A stretch of DNA of 64,000 bases, from contig NZ_BMFP01000001.1 of NCBI RefSeq assembly GCF_014638845.1, forward strand, positions 519,337-583,336, read 5' to 3'. Position numbers and translations under genes: made by a program. Under the pieces are notes generated by a model. It ran no database searches. It had not been told where the DNA came from and saw nothing but the letters and a program-made list of their open reading frames with translations. This document shows positions 34,101 through 42,012 of this stretch, in pieces (the first letter of the stretch is position 1; each line of letters opens with the position of its first letter). Origin of the DNA: Pontibacter amylolyticus. GTDB taxonomy: Bacteria > Bacteroidota > Bacteroidia > Cytophagales > Hymenobacteraceae.

Positions 34101-34796
34101 GCCAACGCCATGTACCTGGCAGGCTTCGATGTGAAAGACGTGCACATGACGGACCTGATTTCCGGAAGAGAGACCCTGGAAGATATCCGCTTCATTGGCG
34201 CGGTGGGTGGCTTCTCCAACTCCGACGTACTGGGTTCGGCCAAAGGATGGGCGGGTGCCTTTATGTACAATGAGAAAGCCAAGAATGCCATCGAGAACTT
34301 TTTCAAGCGCGAAGACACCCTTTCGGTAGGTATATGCAACGGATGCCAGCTGTTCGTAGAGCTCGGTTTCATCACGATGGGGCATGATCAGAAGGCACGC
34401 ATGCTGCACAACGTAAGCCAGAAGCACGAGAGTATCTTTACTTCCCTGACCATCCAGGAAAACAAATCGGTGATGCTCTCCAGCCTGGCTGGCAGTACGC
34501 TGGGTGTTTGGGTGTCGCACGGCGAAGGTCGCTTCAGCCTGCCACACACGGAGGACAAGTACCAGATCGTTTCGAAGTACGCCTACGAAACCTATCCGGC
34601 CTGCCCGAACGGTTCTGACTACAACACCGCCATGATCTGCGATGAAACAGGTCGTCACCTGGTGATGATGCCGCACATCGAACGTTCGCTTCTGCAGTGG
34701 CAGTGGGCGCACTACCCGAAAGGCCGTCATGACGAGGTGTCGCCTTGGATGGAAGCTTTCGTGAACGCCAGAAAATGGCTGGAAGCAAACCAATAG
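31116..34796 (+). CDS. purL: phosphoribosylformylglycinamidine synthase (single-chain)
   Basis: The 1226-residue enzyme converts FGAR, glutamine and ATP to FGAM in purine synthesis. It has the large-type layout: N-terminal PurS-like part (1-160), AIR-synthase-like ATP domains with EHCRHKIFNG and AETHNFPTTVEPFNGAATGS, a second half (LNNCGVMALD, GHDIGSGGLITTLLEM) and a C-terminal class I glutaminase with the nucleophile C1074 (VGICNGCQ) and the PHIE His/Glu pair near the end. It is monocistronic, with a promoter box upstream and a strong terminator downstream. Confidence 0.98.
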   Translation: MLHFFFSQPDTVYAVQTERELNATDIQKLEWLFGNATLKQETVLSGFFVGPRAAMITPWSTNAVEITQNMGIEGIIRIEEFKTVAEDFTDFDPMLSQRYKSLDQEIYTINIQPEPVQPVEDIAAYNKQEGLSLSEEEVDYLNQLSERLGRPLTDSEVFGFSQVNSEHCRHKIFNGKFVIDGVEKESSLFKLIRKTSEKNPNDIVSAYKDNVAFVKGPVVQQFAPKRADVPDYYQVTDFESVISIKAETHNFPTTVEPFNGAATGSGGEIRDRLAGGQGALPLAGTAVYMTALSRLEKDRPWEQATQERKWLYQTPMDILIKASNGATDFGNKFGQPLITGSVLTFEHDEKADQLEAPRKLGYDKVIMLAGGVGYGKASQAQKGHPKTGDKIVILGGENYRIGMGGAAVSSADTGEHGTGIELNAIQRSNPEMQKRAANAIRGMVESEHNPIVSIHDHGAGGHLNCLSELVEETGGKIDLDKLPVGDPTLSAKEIIGNESQERMGLVIGEKDIETLQKIAERERAPMYTVGDVTGDHRFTFESGSTGERPMDLELSDMFGSSPKVVMNDKTVAREYQPVTYDQSQLHTYLEQVLQLEAVACKDWLTNKVDRCVGGRVAKQQCAGPLQLPLNNCGVMALDFQGKEGVATSVGHAPISALIDPAAGSRNAIGESLSNIVWAPMKNGLQSVSLSANWMWASKNEGEDARLYKAVEACSEFAIALGINIPTGKDSLSMKQKYKDEDVIAPGTVIISAAGNCSSVRQVVEPVLQHNGGNIYYINLSNDNFKLGGSSFAQVLNKIGNETPDITDAALFKNAFNTLQQLIKEGKIAAGHDIGSGGLITTLLEMCFADNNLGASIDLTSLGEADSIRVLFAENIGVVFQASAEVEETLNENQVPFHKIGTATSSATLELKNGNDAYTFDIAQLRDTWFKTSYLLDIKQSGPHSARERFENYKKHELTYTFPAGFDGKKPAIDSSKPRIKAAIIREKGSNSEREMANAMYLAGFDVKDVHMTDLISGRETLEDIRFIGAVGGFSNSDVLGSAKGWAGAFMYNEKAKNAIENFFKREDTLSVGICNGCQLFVELGFITMGHDQKARMLHNVSQKHESIFTSLTIQENKSVMLSSLAGSTLGVWVSHGEGRFSLPHTEDKYQIVSKYAYETYPACPNGSDYNTAMICDETGRHLVMMPHIERSLLQWQWAHYPKGRHDEVSPWMEAFVNARKWLEANQ

Positions 34797-34823
34797 GTAT
34801 AGCACTTCACATAACATAAAAAA

Positions 34824-34856
34824 GGCGCTCCGGTTAATTCCGGAGCGCCTTTTTTA
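34824..34856 (+). terminator. rho-independent terminator after purL
   Basis: GGCGCTCCGG / CCGGAGCGCC forms a 10-bp stem with a 6-base loop followed by seven T. An A run on the other side would also allow minus-strand termination. Confidence 0.95.
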
Positions 34857-34959
34857 TGTCGTTAGCTTTTCATCGGCCTTGCTGATGCTATTATGCCTCC
34901 CAGTTGTTCCGTAAAAAGAGGACTCTCAAATGTTGGCAGCGTTTACTATCGAAAAACTA

Positions 34960-35192
34960 TCCCCTTGAGGGGATTATAGGGGTGTTTCACTCAAGGGGAG
35001 GGCCATTTCATTCTACTTTTTGTCATCCTGTAAGGATCTTGGTAACAGATAGCATCAGCTTAACCTCCCTCCCACCAAGTTTCTTAACAGAATGACAGAG
35101 GGATTAGGCATATTTCCCTGAAACTGTAAACACCCCTCTGAAAGCTCCGCTCGCAAGTTTCGAACTCGCCTTCTCACTTGTCCACAAGGGGA
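34960..35192. repeat. nested inverted-repeat element
   Basis: The outer arms TCCCCTTG (34960) / CAAGGGGA (35185) and GGGGTGTTT (34979) / AAACACCCC (35128) enclose inner arms GTCATCCTGTAAGGATCTTGGT (35022-35043) / 35074-35096. A further 9-bp palindrome, CCCCTTGAG / CTCAAGGGG, lies in the left arm. There is no gene inside. The inner arm recurs at 20261-20288, so this is a dispersed non-coding repeat. Confidence 0.65.
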
Positions 35193-35233
35193 GAATTTCC
35201 TGGAATCAAACTGCACCACCCAAGGTATAGAAA

Positions 35234-35908
35234 TCAAATCCCCTGCAACTGCTGCATATAGGAAGCCCCCACCGGCACTTCATTTCCTTTGATGCATACC
35301 TGGTGGCGCTCTATTTTATCGATCTGCTTTTTGGCCACGATGTACGAGCGGTGCACGCGTACAAAGCTATCGGCTGGCAACTGCTCGCTCAGTTCCTGTA
35401 TCGTCATGCGCGAAAGCAGCTTCTTGCCTTCCAGCACGAAGGTGACGTAATTCCCCGCAGCCTCCAGGTATAGGATCTCGTCGTAGTATACCTTCACCTG
35501 CTCGTAGCCGGTTTTGAGGAAGAGGTAATCCTTCGCCGGAGCCGTCGTGCCGCGCAACTGCAGGAGTTCCTGCGCCTTGTTGCAGGCCTTCACAAACCTG
35601 GGCAAAGAGAAGGGCTTCAGCAGGTAGTCCACTGCATCCAGCTCAAAGCTCGTGACAGCGTGCTCCGAGTAGGCTGTTGTGAAAATGACCATTGGCTTTT
35701 TGGGCAGACTGGTTACGAACTCCAATCCGGAAATATCGGGCATTTTGATGTCCAGGAGCAGCAGGTCGACCGGCTCGTTCTGCAGGAACTCCAGGGCCTT
35801 GAAGGCATCCGTAAAGCAGCCTACCAGTTCCAGGTAAGGTACTTTGGCAGCGTGCGCGCGCACCACTTCCAGGGCCATCGGTTCGTCGTCTATTGCTATT
35901 GCGCGCAT
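35234..35908 (-). CDS. LytTR-family response regulator
   Basis: The 224-residue protein has a receiver domain with acidic pocket DDEP (7-10), phospho-acceptor in DLLLLDIKMPDISGLEF and the conserved Lys in DYLLKPFSL, then a LytTR DNA-binding domain (FLKTGYEQVKVYYDEILYLE, then FVRVHRSYIVAKKQIDKIE). It is the natural partner of the LytS-type kinase at 37377-38894, from which it is separated by a serine hydrolase gene. Target genes are unknown. Confidence 0.95.
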   Translation of the reverse strand: MRAIAIDDEPMALEVVRAHAAKVPYLELVGCFTDAFKALEFLQNEPVDLLLLDIKMPDISGLEFVTSLPKKPMVIFTTAYSEHAVTSFELDAVDYLLKPFSLPRFVKACNKAQELLQLRGTTAPAKDYLFLKTGYEQVKVYYDEILYLEAAGNYVTFVLEGKKLLSRMTIQELSEQLPADSFVRVHRSYIVAKKQIDKIERHQVCIKGNEVPVGASYMQQLQGI

Positions 35909-36105
35909 ATCTATTTTTTTAGTGTAGACCTGTTTGAGGGTATTTTATTTTACTTATTCTTTTGATAAAAAGCACTGCGAAAGCCAGTAAATAAATCGCC
36001 ATCCTATGACAGGCTTTTATCCAGATTTAATCAGCAGTACCTTGAAGCTATGGATCCAGGAGCAGACCTGTCGTACCCCGTTTCTTCTGTTCTGCTCTTC
36101 AACCC

Positions 36106-37167
36106 TTAATTTACAGATTCCAATTTTGGCAAAGCGTATTCCTTGTTTAATAAAATATGAAAGATCCCCATCACAATTTCTTTATAAGCATAATCAACCC
36201 CATTAAAGGTGTATGCAAAAGTCATGTCTTGGTGAGGCATATAAACCAGAAGGGATTTAAATGCGTCCATACCTCCCATGTGGCCAATCATTTTTTCCTC
36301 CTGTAAAATAGGAATAGGGTACATTCCAATCCCAGGTTCTTCCTTCATTATCGCAAGGGAATTTTCAGATACTAATTTTCCATCAAAAAGACCGTTCATA
36401 AACTTGTTGAGATCTTCTGGAGTTGAAATTATCCCTGCCGCTCCACGGGGAATGCTTAAGTCAATATGAATAGGTTTTTCCCACACGCCATCTTTCTTTT
36501 CGTAGGAAATTGACACGAATTTTTTAGGGTTATTCTCCCCGTAATAAGTATTTTTTAGCTTAAGGGGTTTGAGGATCCGCCTTTCCAGAATTTTACCGAA
36601 ATCCTTATTTTCAATATCTTCAAGAATGAATGATAGTATGATATAATTCGTATTGGAATAGTCTCTTTTTTCCCCCGGAGAGAATACACTGCCGCTTTCT
36701 TTGATTTTGGATAACAATTCGTCCTTACTCCTTTTTTCTACCATCCACTCGTTGAAATTTGGGGTCTTTATAATATCAAAAAGACCACTTTTGTGCTGTA
36801 GGAGTTGCTGTATGGTTGTTTCATCTGCGTTCGGCAATTCGGGGTAAAAGGCAGCCAGCTTGGTCTCTAAAGATAATTTGCCTTCTTCAACTAGCTGCAT
36901 GACAAGCGTAGCAGTGAACATTTTGGAAACAGATCCAGTCCTGTATTTCGTGTGAGCCGTTGCTTTTATTTTTTTATCTACATCGGCGTAGCCAATTGAT
37001 TTTTGATACACACTTTCACCCTTATGATAGACCGATAGACTACCCATTGCTTTGTCATATTTTTCTAACAAGAAAAATAAGCTGTCCATTTTTTTTGTCT
37101 CGAACACCTGCGCAGATAAGCTTGTGGCGACAAATAGAAAACCGCAAAAGAATACTAGTATTTTCAT
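36106..37167 (-). CDS. exported class C beta-lactamase-like serine hydrolase
   Basis: The 353-residue protein has a signal peptide (KILVFFCGFLFVATSLSAQ) and the penicillin-binding serine motifs GSVSKMFTA (S-x-x-K) and RDYSNTNYIILS (Y-x-N), with a late HMGGMDAF in the place of K-T/S-G. The family includes esterases and D-peptidases as well as AmpC. It is distinctly more AT-rich than both neighbours and splits a kinase-regulator pair, suggesting insertion. The ATG at 37167 gives a proper signal peptide; an opening at 37233 does not. Confidence 0.9.
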   Translation of the reverse strand: MKILVFFCGFLFVATSLSAQVFETKKMDSLFFLLEKYDKAMGSLSVYHKGESVYQKSIGYADVDKKIKATAHTKYRTGSVSKMFTATLVMQLVEEGKLSLETKLAAFYPELPNADETTIQQLLQHKSGLFDIIKTPNFNEWMVEKRSKDELLSKIKESGSVFSPGEKRDYSNTNYIILSFILEDIENKDFGKILERRILKPLKLKNTYYGENNPKKFVSISYEKKDGVWEKPIHIDLSIPRGAAGIISTPEDLNKFMNGLFDGKLVSENSLAIMKEEPGIGMYPIPILQEEKMIGHMGGMDAFKSLLVYMPHQDMTFAYTFNGVDYAYKEIVMGIFHILLNKEYALPKLESVN

Positions 37168-37206
37168 GATGCTGATTTTTTGATGGATGATATGTTTTAC
37201 TAGTCG

Positions 37207-37237
37207 GACAAAGGAAATTTTGACAATGGACAAAGGA
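37207..37237. repeat. triple GACAAAGGA repeat
   Basis: GACAAAGGA (37207), GACAATGGA (37222) and GACAAAGGA (37229) lie upstream of the serine hydrolase gene; the inverted copy TCCTTTGTC is at 37341-37349 beside the kinase stop codon. Confidence 0.65.
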
Positions 37238-37376
37238 CTTCAAGCAGACTAAAAATACAGAATTACAATAAAGTGGCCCAAGTCTCAAGAAACTACATAA
37301 ATCTCTGATTATAAATGTTTTAAAACCTAAAGCTCTTTAATCCTTTGTCCAAACCTCTTTTGTCCTTGCGCTGTAC

Positions 37377-38894
37377 TTACAATTGCAGTGTGAGGTGCAC
37401 AAAAAACTCTTCCGGCGTATCGCGGATGATCAGTTCATGCCGCTCCGGGTACAGGAGATTGAGTCGCTGTCTTACGTTGATCAGACCTATACCTGAGGCG
37501 TCTTTCTCCGGGTCCTGCTCAGATTTCTTCTGCTTGCTGTTATACACGTCAAAAAAGATCTTATTCTGCTCGCTGTGCAGACTTATCCGGATCCAGGACC
37601 TATGCTTGAGACTGATGCCGTGCTTGAAGGCATTTTCAATGAAAGGGATCAGCAGCATGGGCGCAATGTAATGGTCCCCTACTACATCGTCAATCTTGGT
37701 CTCGATCGAGATGTTGGGTGAGGCCGAGGTGCGCAGCAGCTGCAAATCAATGTAGTTGCGCATGTACTCGATCTCGCGCGAGAGCAGAATTTTCTGCTGG
37801 TGGTTTTCGTGCAGCATAAAGCGCATCATGTCGCCCAGCATCTGTATACCTTGCGCAGTACGTTCGCTGTTCTCCTGCAGGGCCGTTCCGTAGAGGGTGT
37901 TCAGGGCGTTAAACAAAAAGTGCGGGTTGATCTGAGAGCGCAGAAAATCCAGGTTAGCGGCCGAATTGCCCAGTTCTTTTTTGAGCACATACACCTCTTC
38001 TTTGCCTGCCAACTGGCGCTTGTAGATCTGCCAGGTAATGGGGCCGGTTACCAGAAATTGGAAAAGGGAGTTCACAAAGCTAATTTCGAACGCGGAGTCT
38101 TCACTTTGCACGAAAACCATCAGCAGCAGGGAAACAGGTACATACGCCAATACCTGTATCAGCAGCACCCGGGCCTGGTAAGCCAGGAATTGCCGCTTTG
38201 CCTTGCGGGCTGCTGGTATCAGGTAATGAGACGAAACAAGATACAGGACTATCGCATTCAGAGAAATTATCGCCCACAAGGCGGTCTCATTATCGCCGAT
38301 GTTGAACACCATCATCAAAAACACACTCACCATCCAGATGATAAAGACTGTCAGCGTTTCCCGGTTAATAAACCGGTACCTGGCCGAGATAACCGTGGCA
38401 TTGGACAGCAGGTATAGCCCGCTGTATTTGATAAAGGTATAGATCCCCACCAGAAGCAACAGAAACAGGGTATGGCGGAAGCTGTCCTGGAAAATCAGGT
38501 CATAGTCCTGCTCTCCTGGATAATACCAGTTTATCAGATAGCTTTTGGTGTAAGTATCGAGCACACCCGACACGAAGCCGTAGGTCAGGTACAGGCCCAG
38601 CAGCATCAAGGAATAAAGGGGCACACGCTCCTTCTGCATCAACTTGGGTATGATCCGGAAATTGAGCAGCAGGAAACCCAGGTATAGCAGGGTGTAGCGT
38701 ATGAGCTGCGGCCAGAAATGGTGCTTATAAAAACGATAGTCCACTCCTGCATCCTCAAAATCCCATCGATTGGGACCATGCGTCGTGGAAAGCGCAAAGA
38801 TCGAAAAAACGAAGATCGCAGTGGCCACCCAGAACTCTATCTTCGTGGTTTGGAGCGGTTTTGCGATGTTGTTGTCTAATGTCATGTCATTCAT
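37377..38894 (-). CDS. LytS/YehU-type sensor histidine kinase
   Basis: The 505-residue protein has about eight N-terminal membrane helices and the His_kinase core: RSQINPHFLFNALNTLYG with phospho-acceptor H325, then an HATPase domain (VPMLLIPFIENAFKHGISLK-like IAPMLLIPFIENAFKHG, and ASGIGLINVRQRL). These kinases pair with LytTR regulators. The ATG at 38894 was chosen since 38930 is a TTG; 38885 is also possible. The regulator gene lies 1.5 kb downstream beyond the serine hydrolase gene. Confidence 0.94.
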   Translation of the reverse strand: MNDMTLDNNIAKPLQTTKIEFWVATAIFVFSIFALSTTHGPNRWDFEDAGVDYRFYKHHFWPQLIRYTLLYLGFLLLNFRIIPKLMQKERVPLYSLMLLGLYLTYGFVSGVLDTYTKSYLINWYYPGEQDYDLIFQDSFRHTLFLLLLVGIYTFIKYSGLYLLSNATVISARYRFINRETLTVFIIWMVSVFLMMVFNIGDNETALWAIISLNAIVLYLVSSHYLIPAARKAKRQFLAYQARVLLIQVLAYVPVSLLLMVFVQSEDSAFEISFVNSLFQFLVTGPITWQIYKRQLAGKEEVYVLKKELGNSAANLDFLRSQINPHFLFNALNTLYGTALQENSERTAQGIQMLGDMMRFMLHENHQQKILLSREIEYMRNYIDLQLLRTSASPNISIETKIDDVVGDHYIAPMLLIPFIENAFKHGISLKHRSWIRISLHSEQNKIFFDVYNSKQKKSEQDPEKDASGIGLINVRQRLNLLYPERHELIIRDTPEEFFVHLTLQL

Positions 38895-38969
38895 AAAACA
38901 ATGATAAATGAAAGGGTTGAGTATAAACAAAAAATGTGATGAAAGCGGCTGATTTTGTGACGGAAGGGG

Positions 38970-39221
38970 CTAGAACATGGTGTCGAGTATAAATTGCAGC
39001 AAATGAGATAATTGCGCTACCACATCGCTGTCTTCGAAAAAGAACTGACCCTTGTCCGGTTCGTAAAGCGTGGCCACTACGCGCAACAGCATGTGCTTCA
39101 ACCTGTCGTTTGAGGCCAGCAAGAAACACAAACCAAGCAGTATCACCCGATTGATACCCCTCAGGGCCTGCGCCCGGTTCGGATAGGTTTTGGAGATGTT
39201 CCCGATCGTTAATTCTATCAT
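38970..39221 (-). pseudogene. decayed ABC transporter ATPase fragment
   Basis: The 83-residue translation starts like an ABC-2 type ATPase (MIELTIGNISKTYPNRAQAL) and contains RVVATLYEPDKGQFFFED, a good match to the region after Walker A. Between them, where GPNGAGKST belongs, it reads ASNDRLKHM with the same spacing, so the nucleotide loop is destroyed. The rest of the ATPase (Q-loop onward) is missing and the frame stops after VVAQLSHLLQFILDTMF. It is a remnant next to the LytS kinase, which in this phylum often borders ABC-2 exporters. Confidence 0.75.
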
Positions 39222-39254
39222 TTCTGTTTTCTTAATCTGCCTATACCTGGCCAA

Positions 39255-39446
39255 CTGCTTACCAAGGCCTTAACAGGTATAAGATTAGCGAACAGAAATC
39301 CGGACTTCAACTAAAAGTGATGAACCACCGGAAAGATGTGATAAACCGAACAAAATATGGATTTGCGCCCGCGTTGGACTCCAATTGCTAGCCGGACTCT
39401 CCGGCTATGAAAAGGACATTTCAGCAAGGTGTAATGAGCATTAACT
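39255..39446. other. intergenic region without a gene
   Basis: No coding potential is seen between the ABC remnant and the terminator of the lipid operon. A GCCGGACTCTCCGGC inverted repeat (39393-39407) is the only other structure. Confidence 0.4.
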
Positions 39447-39475
39447 AAAAAAACCGCTCAGGTCTTGGAGCGGTT
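39447..39475 (-). terminator. terminator of the inositol-sphingolipid operon
   Basis: On the minus strand AACCGCTC / GAGCGGTT (8-bp stem, 8-base loop) is followed by seven T. It is 200 bases beyond the last gene of the operon. Confidence 0.85.
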
Positions 39476-39676
39476 CTTCTAACAGTAGTTAATCATTCAG
39501 ATGCTTTATCTGTATCAGGGCAGAAACCGGAGATAGTATTCAGGCCTGCTCAAAAAAGCCTTCCTGTGAATTTGACCTCAACAGAAATACAGAGGATTTT
39601 CAGATACGTAGGCCCTCTAATGTGCTAGAAACAGAGGTAAATTCATCAGAAGCGCTTAAGACTATGTATTCGCTCC

Positions 39677-40306
39677 CTATACCTGATCTACCCTCACCCA
39701 CCGCATGCCGGCGGCCTCTGCAGCCTGCACGCCGGGCTCACCGTCTTCAAACACCAGGCAATGCGCGGGTGCTACGCCCAGCTTTTCTGCCGCCAGCAAA
39801 AACGGGTCGGGAAATGGTTTGCCTTTAGCTGTGTCGCCGGCGCACACCAGCACTTCTACTAAGTGACCGATCTGAAGCACCTCCAGTGTTTTCCGGATCA
39901 TCCTCTCCGCCCCTCCCGACACCACCCCAATCTTTACCCGCCCGGCATGGGCAACCAGGTGGTCTACTACAAACTGCACGGGCTTTGTCTCGGCGATGAA
40001 CTCGTGGTAAAACAACTCCGACTTGGCTTTCTCGAAGGCTAACGGATCGAAGCTGCTGCCGTACCGTTTGTTGATCTCGACAACCACAGCAGGTATAGGC
40101 AGCCCGGCAAACTCGTCTATTATCGCAGGGTCAATCACGACACCCGCTGCTGCGGCCACCTGAACATAGGTATCCTTGTGCGCCTGCATGTTGTCAGCCA
40201 GCGTGCCGTCGCAGTCATACAGAAAGGCCTGAAAATCCCCTGCTGAACGCTTGAGGAGTTCCTCATAAAGGCGCTTGTTTTGAATCGTGGTGTTGTCTGT
40301 TGTCAT
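39677..40306 (-). CDS. HAD-superfamily phosphatase (beta-phosphoglucomutase-like)
   Basis: The 209-residue protein has HAD motif I in FLYDCDGTLADNMQAH, motif II in KIGVVSGGAERMI, the Lys in GDTAKGKPFPDPFLLA and motif IV in CLVFEDGEPGVQAAEAAG. Subclass I cap placement resembles beta-phosphoglucomutase and sugar-phosphate phosphatases. It is the last gene of the lipid operon, 35 bp after the PAP2 gene; a role on inositol or another polar head phosphate is only a guess. The stop codon lies within an octamer (CAG GTA TAG). Confidence 0.9.
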   Translation of the reverse strand: MTTDNTTIQNKRLYEELLKRSAGDFQAFLYDCDGTLADNMQAHKDTYVQVAAAAGVVIDPAIIDEFAGLPIPAVVVEINKRYGSSFDPLAFEKAKSELFYHEFIAETKPVQFVVDHLVAHAGRVKIGVVSGGAERMIRKTLEVLQIGHLVEVLVCAGDTAKGKPFPDPFLLAAEKLGVAPAHCLVFEDGEPGVQAAEAAGMRWVRVDQV

Positions 40307-40341
40307 GTGAGATTTTGAGTGATGCCCGACTGCAGGCAGTA

Positions 40342-41292
40342 TCAGCGTATGGCTGCTACGAACCGCCCGATGGCCCTGCTTACAGCGCCTTCGCTGGCCA
40401 CCAGCCAGTTGAACAAGAGGATGCCGCATGTAGCACACACTATACCTGCCAGCACATCCAGCACATAGTGGTGCGAGGTATAGACGGCCGCAAACCAGAT
40501 GCCGAACGTGATGATGGTGAAGAGCACTTTGGCGACTATACCCAGCCTGTTCTTTAAGGCGTAGTAGAGCACGATCAACGGGTAGGCGGAGTGTAGCGAA
40601 GGCATGGCCGCAAACACATTGGAGCCCTTGGCATACAGCGAATGAAAGACCGTAATACCAAAGAACGTATCGAAGCGCACCAGGCCGGCCGTGTTGCCGG
40701 GTGTGGTGGCGATGAAGTCGAAGCCATGCAACTGCACATACCAGGGCGGCGCGGCCGGGTATAGGTAGTAGACTACAAAGCCCAGCAGGTTAACGAGCAG
40801 AAACGTGAGCGAGAAGTACACGAACTGCTGCCGGTTCCAGAAGAACAGAAAACCGGCAAAGGCCAGCGGCACCGGCACCCAACTGAGGTAAAAAATGCCG
40901 CTCAGCACATCCAGAATGGTATGGCTGTGCAACTGCCACCACTCGTTGGGCGTCAGTACAGCGCCACCGTCACGTATCCCGAAGACGGCTTTCTCAGCGT
41001 TATACAGGTCTTCGATGTGCACGGCGTTGAACCAGTAGTTCGGGAAGGCTTTCATGTAATCGTACAGCACCCAGAACACGATGAAGATCGAGAAGCCGGT
41101 GATAAACTTGCGGGTAATGGGCGTGGCAAAGTAGAGAGCATTCGCCAGGCCGATCAAAAACAGCTGATCGGTTTTGAAGCCCACCAACAGGTAGGACAGC
41201 AGCAAATACCCAACTGACAAGGCGGCCAGTACCAGTATCTCCTTGCGCGATACGCGCTTTTTCTCCCCTGCCGCCGCAGTAGTTGTACGCAT
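40342..41292 (-). CDS. AUR1-like PAP2 enzyme, inositol phosphorylceramide synthase candidate
   Basis: The 316-residue membrane protein has about eight helices and AUR1-type motifs: YYLYPAAPPWY, then FAAMPSLHSAYPLIV and VYTSHHYVLDVLAG, which supply the His-His-Asp catalytic triad of PAP2 enzymes. AUR1 moves phosphoinositol from phosphatidylinositol to ceramide. The same operon encodes ceramide and phosphatidylinositol enzymes, which makes this assignment likely. It acts in or at the inner membrane. The ATG at 41292 was chosen over a TTG at 41307. Confidence 0.88.
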   Translation of the reverse strand: MRTTTAAAGEKKRVSRKEILVLAALSVGYLLLSYLLVGFKTDQLFLIGLANALYFATPITRKFITGFSIFIVFWVLYDYMKAFPNYWFNAVHIEDLYNAEKAVFGIRDGGAVLTPNEWWQLHSHTILDVLSGIFYLSWVPVPLAFAGFLFFWNRQQFVYFSLTFLLVNLLGFVVYYLYPAAPPWYVQLHGFDFIATTPGNTAGLVRFDTFFGITVFHSLYAKGSNVFAAMPSLHSAYPLIVLYYALKNRLGIVAKVLFTIITFGIWFAAVYTSHHYVLDVLAGIVCATCGILLFNWLVASEGAVSRAIGRFVAAIR

Positions 41293-41434
41293 GTTATTCT
41301 TTGTCAAAATCAGATCAGAAAACTTTGTACCGCAGCGCCGGGCTCACCCCATTGGCTGCAGTAATGTCGAAAAGAGGTGCGACCCCCGGAAATTCTCCCG
41401 CCAGGCTGACACGACATTTACCTTCATCTGTATG

Positions 41435-41995
41435 CTAAGGCTTAAAGCGTCCTATTACTGTCTTACCGGTGGCGGCATCGTGGCCGCTCAACTCCACGTA
41501 CAGCACATTGGGCACCCAAAACGTACCGCCTTCTATGCGTACGAACACCCGGTTCAGGATCGCTTCTTTCTTATTGATCGTGGTATAAACGTGGTACTTG
41601 CCATCCCTGGACTTACGCAGGTAGAGCGGCAGCTTTCCGTAACTCACGAACTTCAACTCATAGTGGTCCTTGCCCAGTTTCCTGGTGTTCAGGCCATAGG
41701 CAAATTTGCGTTGTATGTAGTTCAGCTCTTTGCGCTCTCCCCCATCGGCATACCGGATCCAGTAGACCTGTATAGGCTCGGCCTCGTTCAGCGTGCCCTG
41801 CGCGGTCCGGTTCAGCTCGTATACCACCGTGTTGGCATTGGGGTCGCGCTGTACGTAAAACTTCAGGTCCTTGATGCCCTTCGGTACCGGCAGCGAATCA
41901 GCCTGTGCCTCGGCTATACCTGCCGGGCTGTTGGCACTGGCGCTGCCTATACCTGTGTAGAACAGCAGGAGTGCCAGGTATAAAAATTTTCTCAC
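41435..41995 (-). CDS. DUF4833-like periplasmic protein
   Basis: The 186-residue protein begins with a GTG start and a signal peptide (RKFLYLALLLFYTGIGSASA). The mature part (FYVQRDPNANTVVYELNR, then PIQVYWIRYADGGERKELNY) resembles the DUF4833 family, repeatedly found beside inositol-lipid genes in Bacteroidota. No catalytic motif is seen. It lies 17 bp after the phosphatidyltransferase gene. A role in handling the lipid in the periplasm is inference. Confidence 0.82.
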   Translation of the reverse strand: MRKFLYLALLLFYTGIGSASANSPAGIAEAQADSLPVPKGIKDLKFYVQRDPNANTVVYELNRTAQGTLNEAEPIQVYWIRYADGGERKELNYIQRKFAYGLNTRKLGKDHYELKFVSYGKLPLYLRKSRDGKYHVYTTINKKEAILNRVFVRIEGGTFWVPNVLYVELSGHDAATGKTVIGRFKP

Positions 41996-42012
41996 GTTCT
42001 TAATCCTTCTGC

